Origin: Rhodospirillaceae bacterium
GTDB lineage: Bacteria; Pseudomonadota; Alphaproteobacteria; Rhodospirillales; Magnetospirillaceae
Direction of reading: 5' to 3'
DNA: 13,156 nt
Assembly: GCA_013349735.1 (NCBI GenBank)
Contig: DUZC01000034.1
Location: 1 to 13,156 of the forward strand
Part shown: in pieces, positions 8,305 to 13,156 of the stretch
How positions within the stretch are numbered: position 1 is the first letter of the stretch
Layout of the letters: each line of letters starts with the position of its first letter
Notes under the pieces: generated by a model
Databases searched by the model: none
Told to the model about the DNA's origin: nothing
What the model saw: only the letters and a program-made list of their open reading frames with translations
Made by a program: the position numbers and the translations under genes

Positions 8305-8746
8305 GATCGAGCGGCGGAAATTGGTGACCACCATCCACCAGTGGCAAGTCATCGCAGGCGATCACGGCCGACAGTGGCAAGGCCCCATAAAGATGAGGAA
8401 ACAACTGACCATTGCGGGCCGCTTCCCAGCGCAGCGCCGTGCCGAGCCGGCCGGCGTCACAGGCCAACAGCATCAAGTTACTTTGCCCGGCACGATGCTT
8501 GGCCGCTGATTCGATGACCTGATGCTTGGTTGAAAAGTGAATAAAACCATCGGCAGCGTCCTGCGAGGAGCCACGATATTCTCCTTGGGATTGGGCCGCC
8601 AACCATTCCGTCTTGTGGCAGATATGGTAGATGACCGTGCGCAGGCTACGGCCTGCCTCAGCAATTTCATCCAGGCTGCGTCCGCAGCCGATGCAAATAT
8701 TGCCGTCCAAGGAACAAATACCGACGCAGGGCGAGGATTCCACCAT
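8291..8746 (-). CDS. DUF1289-DUF952 fusion protein
   Basis: This 151-residue cytoplasmic protein has two recognisable parts. Residues 5-31 form a short DUF1289 zinc-knuckle-like module with four cysteines, C7-x3-C11-x6-C18-x2-C21, and the family's CxxCGRSLDEIA signature. Residues about 38-143 match DUF952: IYHIC at the start, GFIHFST (68-73), LRWE (105-108) and FPHLYG (116-121). Neither family has an established biochemical role. DUF1289 proteins normally carry another helical stretch after DEIA, which here is replaced directly by the DUF952 start. I chose ATG 8746 because GGAG lies 10 bases upstream; the frame is open to 8782. It follows nnrS by 75 bp and overlaps the glycosyltransferase start. 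I checked the junction codons and they are in frame, so this is a real fused reading frame unless a sequencing error lies near 8650. Confidence 0.88.
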   Translation of the reverse strand: MVESSPCVGICSLDGNICIGCGRSLDEIAEAGRSLRTVIYHICHKTEWLAAQSQGEYRGSSQDAADGFIHFSTKHQVIESAAKHRAGQSNLMLLACDAGRLGTALRWEAARNGQLFPHLYGALPLSAVIACDDLPLVDGGHQFPPLDHERC

Positions 8747-8821
8747 CCTTTTGGCACTCCGGACATGAGCGGGTGGGCCCAAATTAGCCAGATTGCCGAA
8801 GCGATGCTAGCTCGGTGAATT

Positions 8822-10018
8822 TTAGCCCGGTTTCCCATCTGCCCGAGGCGACCAACAAATGGGCGCATAGACCATGACGAATAAGGCAAAGCCACCGCTC
8901 CAGGCCAGACCGGACGCCCATAGGCCGATTTCGGGGTCCACCAAAGGCCCCAGGATCCGCAAACCAGCACCGGACCAAACCAGCAAATAAGCAAAAATGG
9001 TGGCATTGGTGGGGATCAGGGGGCGCCCGCTATGGCCAAGCGCCGCCCGGCTCATCACCGCCAGGATCATGAGGCCGATGGCGCCGGCGCTAAGGCCATG
9101 CAAGGCCAATTCGAAACTGAGCAGGGACGGCCAAAGGGCCGCCAGCCCGACCAGCACGAGGCCAAGAGGCAGCCACAAATAGCCCAGATGGAGAACCCAA
9201 AGCAGGGGCAGACGCCAAGCCAGCCACCCCCGCCAACCCACCAATCGGGTCAAATGGGCGGCGGCGGCGGCAAGACACAGGACCCCGGCAAAAGGCGATC
9301 CCGGCGCCCCGGCTTCGGCCAGGACGACGGTGGCCAACAAGCCGATGGCCAGTCGATCCAGGCCGGGTCGGCTGACTTGCGGCCGCTCTATCCCAAGGGA
9401 CCGCAGTCCCGATTGCGTAAAAGCCGGGATAATCCTGCCGCCAATAACACCGATCATGAAAACGAGAAGGAACAGGGCTAAGGCCAACCCATGCAGGGCC
9501 AAGGCAGCAATTCCGGACATTTCGGCTAAGATCAGCAGGTCGGCCAGCCAAAGCCCGGCCAGAACTACAAGGGCCACCAGATTGCGCCGCTGGTTTGCCC
9601 GTAGCAGGGGTCTGCCCACCATAAAGCCAAGCAGAGGAAAAAAGGGCAAATCCGCCAAGCCGGCCACCCAGGCCGGCAGCCATCCCGCCAAGGCAAAGGC
9701 AAGCCGTGCGGCTAACCAAAACGCGACAAGGAGCTTCAGCGGTTTGCCCGTGGGCGTCGGCAGGCCGGTCCAATTGCCGACGGCGGTTAGAAGAAAACCG
9801 GCCAGGGCCGCTCCGCCAAAGCCGAACAGCATTTCATGTCCATGCCATAACCAAGGACTGTAGGTCAGGCCAAGCGAAAGACCACCGCTGACTTGGGCCA
9901 GCCAAAAGGGAATTTGCAAAACCGCCTGTAGACCGGCCAGCAAAAAGAAAGGACGGAAACCCGCCTGCCATAAAGGCAGGCCAGAAGGGGATGGCGAAAC
10001 ATTATGGGACGAGGACAT
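8822..10018 (-). CDS. nnrS: NnrS family haem-copper membrane protein
   Basis: This 398-residue protein has about twelve hydrophobic helices. NnrS proteins are haem- and copper-containing membrane proteins, often co-regulated with denitrification and NO-detoxification genes, that protect against nitrosative stress. The N-terminus GFRPFFLLAGL (20-30), the helix with WHGHEMLFGF (58-67) and the following GFLLTAVGNWTG (74-85) are family signatures. HGHE supplies likely metal or haem ligands. GGRIIPAF in the middle and NATIFAYLLVW near the C-terminus also fit. The ATG at 10018 has GGAG 5 bases upstream. The gene lies 90 bp downstream of the bacteriohemerythrin gene, and an FNR/NNR-like dyad precedes it. 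No nitrite or nitric oxide reductase genes are in the window, so the link to nitrogen oxides rests on the family and the putative site. Confidence 0.94.
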   Translation of the reverse strand: MSSSHNVSPSPSGLPLWQAGFRPFFLLAGLQAVLQIPFWLAQVSGGLSLGLTYSPWLWHGHEMLFGFGGAALAGFLLTAVGNWTGLPTPTGKPLKLLVAFWLAARLAFALAGWLPAWVAGLADLPFFPLLGFMVGRPLLRANQRRNLVALVVLAGLWLADLLILAEMSGIAALALHGLALALFLLVFMIGVIGGRIIPAFTQSGLRSLGIERPQVSRPGLDRLAIGLLATVVLAEAGAPGSPFAGVLCLAAAAAHLTRLVGWRGWLAWRLPLLWVLHLGYLWLPLGLVLVGLAALWPSLLSFELALHGLSAGAIGLMILAVMSRAALGHSGRPLIPTNATIFAYLLVWSGAGLRILGPLVDPEIGLWASGLAWSGGFALFVMVYAPICWSPRADGKPG

Positions 10019-10042
10019 TGGCGCTCCGGGACAGGCTAAGGT

Positions 10043-10091
10043 CCCATCAAGCCGCCGAATTTTGTAAAAGCGCTTTGACCCCCATCAAGCC
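10043..10091. repeat. 11-bp direct repeat upstream of nnrS
   Basis: CCCATCAAGCC occurs at 10043-10053 and again at 10081-10091, a 38-bp period. The second copy includes the ATCAA half of the FNR/NNR-like dyad, so the first copy may be a lone half-site. With one pair of 11-mers this could be chance, but both copies lie within the 90-bp leader region of nnrS. Confidence 0.4.
10075..10088. promoter_or_regulatory. Possible FNR/NNR (CRP-family) binding site upstream of nnrS
   Basis: On the plus strand the site reads TTGAC-N4-ATCAA; on the minus strand it reads TTGAT-N4-GTCAA. It differs from the FNR consensus TTGAT-N4-ATCAA by one base. Its centre lies 63 bp from the nnrS start codon. If it acts from -41.5, transcription would begin near 10040 and leave a leader of about 22 nt. 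The expected -10 position holds only a weak match (CTTGAT). The same bases can form an imperfect hairpin (GCTTGA...TCAAAGC) followed by GCGCTTTT, so a terminator of the hemerythrin gene is a competing reading. Confidence 0.45.
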
Positions 10092-10108
10092 CGACCCCAG
10101 CGCCGGGA

Positions 10109-10525
10109 TTAGGGGGCAGACATATTGCCGCGCATTTTCATGTCGGTTTTGACGATGTGATCCACCAGCCAACGCCGAAGAAAGGCGTTTATTTTATCGG
10201 TGGCTTCGGCTTGATTACCCAGCCGTCCGCCAAAGAAATTATCAATGAATTCATAAAGTGTTTTCGTCAGAATAGCATGTTGCCTTTGATTGTCTTCTAA
10301 ACCAAGGTACTGAACTTTTTTTTGCATTTCCTCTTCGCGAGCAAAATGCTCAGCAGTATATTTTTTCAGCTTATCAAGAATATTCTTAAGAGTTGCTTGG
10401 TCAACAACGCCAGAATTTTCCTTAGCTGTTGTGATGAACTCATTGATGATCGAAATCAGATGTTGATGATCGCTATCGATTTCCTCGATTCCGACGCTCA
10501 TCGACTCGTGCCAGACTAGGCTCAT
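10109..10525 (-). CDS. Bacteriohemerythrin, single domain, with one iron ligand substituted
   Basis: Hemerythrins are four-helix bundles that bind O2, and in some cases NO, at a di-iron centre held by five His, one Glu and one Asp. This 138-residue cytoplasmic protein has the family start (LVWHESMSVGIEEID). It also has H22 in DSDH-type context (D19-x-x-H22), H60 and E64 in HFARE, H83, and H123 with D128 in the last helix after RRWL. The family's HxxxH pair should occupy residues 79 and 83; here residue 79 is Asn (AAT codon). Six of seven ligands therefore remain, and the iron site may be altered. GAGG lies 6 bases before ATG 10525. The gene is divergent from gloC and lies directly upstream of nnrS on the same strand. 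Members of the family act as O2 carriers to membrane oxygenases or in O2/NO sensing; which applies here is unknown. Confidence 0.93.
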   Translation of the reverse strand: MSLVWHESMSVGIEEIDSDHQHLISIINEFITTAKENSGVVDQATLKNILDKLKKYTAEHFAREEEMQKKVQYLGLEDNQRQHAILTKTLYEFIDNFFGGRLGNQAEATDKINAFLRRWLVDHIVKTDMKMRGNMSAP

Positions 10526-10541
10526 CGCTAACCTCTTTTTC

Positions 10542-10578
10542 TTTCCTGGCTACGGTACCCAATCTTGAGCCCAGGAAA
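10542..10578. promoter_or_regulatory. 8-bp inverted repeat in the hemerythrin/gloC intergenic region
   Basis: TTTCCTGG (10542-10549) and CCAGGAAA (10571-10578) are perfect inverted repeats separated by 21 bases. They lie just upstream of the hemerythrin ribosome-binding site in the 150-bp divergent region. Their centres are 29 bp apart, close to three helical turns, which would suit a protein binding both halves from one face. I could not assign a clear promoter to either gene in this region. Confidence 0.4.
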
Positions 10579-10675
10579 CCAGATAAATTTCGATCTTTCG
10601 GTGAACGGCAGAAAATGGCACAACCCAGTCGATAAGCGGGGCTAAAGTGACCCCGATAAAGACAGGAGTACGATC

Positions 10676-11344
10676 TTGAGCCAATCTCCACCGCCAGCAT
10701 TGCAAATCATGATCGTCCCGGTAACACCGTTTGAGCAGAATTGTTCCCTGGTCTGGTGCACCAAAACCAAACGCGGCGCGGTCATTGATCCGGGTGGTGA
10801 CGTTGATCGATTGGCCGACGCGATCGCTTCCGAGGGCGTGTCTTTGGAAAAAATACTGGTCACCCATGGTCATCTTGATCACGCGGGTGCCAGTGCTGAT
10901 CTCGCCCAGCGTTTCTCGGTTCCGATCGAAGGACCTGGGCGTGACGACAGTTTTTGGATCGATCGCATTGCCGAGGAGGGCCGGAAATATGGCATGCTTC
11001 ATTGCAAGCCGTTTGTTCCCGACCGTTGGCTTGAAGGCGGTGACAGGGTCAGTATCGGCGAACAGGAACTCGAAGTTTACCACTGCCCCGGTCATACGCC
11101 CGGCCATGTGGTCTTTTTTCATCCTGCTCTGAAACTGGCTTTTGTTGGGGATGTTCTGTTCCAGGGGTCGATCGGCCGAACCGATTTCCCCCGGGGCAAC
11201 CATGCCGAACTGATTCAGTCGATCACCGGTACGCTCTGGCCCCTTGGTGATGATGTGACCTTTTTGCCGGGCCATGGCCCGGCCTCGACCTTCGGTCAGG
11301 AACGTCGGCACAATCCCTATGTCGGGGACGCGGCGCTGCGGTAA
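10676..11344 (+). CDS. gloC: Metallo-beta-lactamase fold hydrolase, GloC/YcbL (type II glyoxalase) type
   Basis: GloC-type enzymes hydrolyse S-lactoylglutathione and related thioesters as the second step of methylglyoxal detoxification. They are single-domain and shorter than GloB. This protein has 222 residues (E. coli YcbL has about 215). The metal-binding set is complete: THGHLDH (63-69, giving H64, H66, D68, H69), H140 in CPGHTPGH, D159 in FVGDVLF and H200 in LPGHGP. GSIGRTDFP (164-172) is also typical of this branch. The start is TTG at 10676, supported by AGGAG at 10664-10668 with 7-base spacing; the next possible start (ATG 10709) would remove 11 residues. It diverges from the hemerythrin gene and converges on the multidomain gene with an 8-bp gap. 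Other substrates within the glyoxalase II-like group cannot be excluded. Confidence 0.9.
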   Translation: MSQSPPPALQIMIVPVTPFEQNCSLVWCTKTKRGAVIDPGGDVDRLADAIASEGVSLEKILVTHGHLDHAGASADLAQRFSVPIEGPGRDDSFWIDRIAEEGRKYGMLHCKPFVPDRWLEGGDRVSIGEQELEVYHCPGHTPGHVVFFHPALKLAFVGDVLFQGSIGRTDFPRGNHAELIQSITGTLWPLGDDVTFLPGHGPASTFGQERRHNPYVGDAALR

Positions 11345-11352
11345 GGGGGTGG

Positions 11353-13156
11353 TTAAAATACACCTTTTTCATTGAGATAGGCGGCATATTTGCGGTCATC
11401 GATCAAGACGTGATGGATAATCCATCCCCGCAGAAATTCCAGCAGCTCTGCGGCGCTTGGTGCGTTTCCTGTCCGCATCAAGGTTTCTTGTTCCCGCACT
11501 TGCGCCATGAGCAGCTTATGGGCTTGGGCATGGGCGGCAAACTGCGGATAATCATGTAGCCGCATGACGTCCTCTTCCTCGGCAAAATGGTGCTGGGCAT
11601 AATCCAGCAGAAAGTCCAGTGCAGAGGACACTTCGGCTTGACCGCGGTCGGATTCGAGCACCTCTAATAAAGCGTTGGCGGTGGCAAAAAGCCGGCGATG
11701 TTGAACATCGATACGTTGAATATTGACGCTGTATTCATCATGCCAAACCAACATACACCGTCCGCTCTGCGAGGCGGACAATTCCATATGGGCGCGCCGC
11801 TCAAAGCTCTCGAAAAGTTTCCAGCGTACATTGGGGATACCGGCCAGCAGTTTGGGCGAAATCATATAGATTTCGGACTCAATTTCGGCATGCAATCCGG
11901 CGATCGGGGGGGCATCAAAAACCGCAGCTTCTTCGCCGAAGAAGTCTCCGGCCTCGAGTGTCTCCAGGACTTCATTGCCCAGAGTGCGGGTAATCCGGCC
12001 TTTGATAATCAGACCGACCGATCTTTCCCAGCGATTCAATTTTTCCCCGGCGGCAACCTGCTTGAGCCGCATATCCGTGGCAATAGCGTTCAAAGTGCTG
12101 GTCGATACCACACCACCCATCAACCAAGTTCGCGATAAAAATTCGCGGCCCTCCATCAGACGTGAGATGTTTTCAAACAAGCGATGATGTCGAACAAACG
12201 CTATATAAAGATCACAAGGAATTTCAAGGACTTGAACAAAGCTGATAGCCCGGTAGGTTTCTGAGGTTGGCAGACTATAGAGCCCGCTCATCTCGCCCAG
12301 CAGCGCTCCGGCGGAAAGCTGGGTACGGAAGTCAGAATGCTCGTCAAGGACCTCGACCAGACCGGTCAGCAGCAAATAAATCGAGGAATGCGGCTTTCCA
12401 CCCTTTAACAGAATAGTCTCGGGATTAAAGGTCAGGATCGGTCCATTGATTAACGCCCCAAGATTGTTGGCCGGTACGGTCGGAAAATAAACATGCAGAA
12501 AATTATGGGCGGCCCGGCCAAGAAAATCGCGGTGACTGTTAATCAGAACATCGACCGTGCCAAAGGAAGCCCCGGAACCGAAGCGCTTTTGCTGGTCCGT
12601 CAGACGCTGTGCGGTATGAGCCAGGATAATCTTTTCAGAGCTGTCGGTCGCGAAGTCCGCCGCATCGCCATGGATCATTCCGCCACCGATATCAATTTTT
12701 TTGATCGTAGCGGTTTCCACATAATCTGCCGCCACTTTATCAAACAGCTTGCGGCTAAGCCCCGCTTTGCTGTCATCCTCGACGAGCATGCCCTCTAACA
12801 CCTTTAAAGCGGCGATATCGGCGAAATGGGCATAACTGCGATAGCCGCCTTCGGCGAGCGCGCGGAAGCTGAATATTGTGGTTTCTACGGGATGGGGTGA
12901 AAAAATCGGCTTAACCCCCAATCCGTTCACTTCATTCCATTCGTCCATCACCAAATCACGAATATCGAAGTAATGCTCGAAGTCTCGTTCCTCGATTGAT
13001 AAAAGCGCCGATAGCTTTTTGGTGACGGCCGCTCTGACCATTGGCACGGCAAAATATTTGATGCGCCGATCCGCTTGCATCAAAGTGGTCAAGCCGGCGA
13101 AGTGATCGTCATGAGAATGGGTATGAAAGACCCCTTCGATTTCATTGACGCCAATC
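11353..13156 (-). CDS. Multidomain protein: metallo-beta-lactamase, two cNMP-binding-like domains, C-terminal hemerythrin; N-terminus outside window
   Basis: The frame is open from the window edge (first full codon 13155-13153) to a stop at 11353, giving 600 visible residues. Numbering here starts at that codon. An MBL domain comes first, with HSHDDH (13-18), a likely ligand His at 88 (SPHPVETT), Asp 113 and His 180 (ILAHT). Residues about 222-325 form a cNMP-binding-like domain with LLGEMSGL, and about 356-456 form a second with FFGEEAAVF. In both, the Arg usually following GE in the phosphate-binding cassette is absent. Residues about 467-600 are a hemerythrin with all ligands present: H486, H523, E527, H542, H546, H582, D587. 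A TTG at 13092 lies inside the MBL motif region and is not the start. The likely role is a soluble O2/NO-responsive hydrolase or sensor, but no substrate can be assigned. It converges on gloC. Confidence 0.92.
   Translation of the reverse strand, partial: IGVNEIEGVFHTHSHDDHFAGLTTLMQADRRIKYFAVPMVRAAVTKKLSALLSIEERDFEHYFDIRDLVMDEWNEVNGLGVKPIFSPHPVETTIFSFRALAEGGYRSYAHFADIAALKVLEGMLVEDDSKAGLSRKLFDKVAADYVETATIKKIDIGGGMIHGDAADFATDSSEKIILAHTAQRLTDQQKRFGSGASFGTVDVLINSHRDFLGRAAHNFLHVYFPTVPANNLGALINGPILTFNPETILLKGGKPHSSIYLLLTGLVEVLDEHSDFRTQLSAGALLGEMSGLYSLPTSETYRAISFVQVLEIPCDLYIAFVRHHRLFENISRLMEGREFLSRTWLMGGVVSTSTLNAIATDMRLKQVAAGEKLNRWERSVGLIIKGRITRTLGNEVLETLEAGDFFGEEAAVFDAPPIAGLHAEIESEIYMISPKLLAGIPNVRWKLFESFERRAHMELSASQSGRCMLVWHDEYSVNIQRIDVQHRRLFATANALLEVLESDRGQAEVSSALDFLLDYAQHHFAEEEDVMRLHDYPQFAAHAQAHKLLMAQVREQETLMRTGNAPSAAELLEFLRGWIIHHVLIDDRKYAAYLNEKGVF

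Noticed and set aside
8473..9006. A 177-codon minus-strand frame overlapping the nnrS end and the DUF1289-DUF952 gene
   Set aside because: It is an alternate frame of two well-supported genes and has no family match.
9090..9773. Long Gly/Arg/Pro-rich frames inside nnrS on both strands
   Set aside because: These are shadows of GC-rich transmembrane coding sequence; only the 398-residue frame shows coherent helices and NnrS motifs.
10627..10656. CGGGG/CCCCG hairpin in the gloC leader as a riboswitch or attenuator
   Set aside because: The stem is only 5 bp with a 9-base loop, without a T-tract or any known riboswitch consensus.
10550..11311. A 253-codon minus-strand open frame antisense to gloC and running into the intergenic region
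   Set aside because: The plus strand has a complete MBL motif set and a Shine-Dalgarno sequence; the antisense product has no recognisable features.
13090..13092. TTG as the start of the multidomain protein
   Set aside because: The frame continues upstream through the MBL HSHDDH motif to the window edge, so the true start lies outside the window.

Overview
The window looks like chromosomal DNA of an alphaproteobacterium, most likely Rhodospirillales and Magnetospirillum-like. The evidence is the very large (about 1,600-residue) NAD-glutamate dehydrogenase, an NnrS-type haem-copper membrane protein, two bacteriohemerythrin modules, and mid-to-high GC coding DNA with GTG and TTG starts. This placement is inferred from gene content, not from a marker gene. 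I found no rRNA, tRNA, CRISPR array, insertion sequence or phage gene.

Layout. (1) Positions 1-4796, minus strand: NAD-dependent glutamate dehydrogenase, complete except for its last few C-terminal residues. (2) 4797-4981: divergent intergenic region with a 7-bp inverted repeat. (3) 4982-5338, plus: uncharacterised 118-residue protein with one C-terminal membrane helix. (4) 5356-5859 (minus) and 5981-6418 (plus): two divergently transcribed, exported proteins that are paralogues of each other and resemble the periplasmic part of FliL. A recognisable promoter with a palindrome over its -10 box lies between them. (5) 10525 down to 6419, minus: a co-directional run of bacteriohemerythrin, nnrS, a DUF1289-DUF952 fusion, a GT-C/PMT-type membrane glycosyltransferase and arfB. 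The last three overlap or nearly touch. (6) 10676-11344, plus: GloC/YcbL-type metallo-beta-lactamase hydrolase with a TTG start. (7) 11353 to beyond 13156, minus: a multidomain protein with a metallo-beta-lactamase domain, two cNMP-binding-like domains and a C-terminal hemerythrin. Its N-terminus lies outside the window.

How the genes may work together. The right half (about 8.8-13.2 kb) concentrates proteins tied to O2/NO chemistry and metal-dependent hydrolysis: NnrS, a stand-alone hemerythrin, a stand-alone MBL hydrolase, and a protein that joins MBL and hemerythrin with cNMP-like domains. A dyad resembling an FNR/NNR (CRP-family) site lies 57 bp upstream of nnrS, which would fit control by low oxygen or nitric oxide. 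The same DNA could instead be a hairpin at the end of the hemerythrin gene. The most unusual items are the MBL-cNMP-cNMP-hemerythrin protein, the stand-alone hemerythrin with an Asn in place of one iron-ligand His, the DUF1289-DUF952 fusion, and a sharply AT-rich block inside the glycosyltransferase gene.
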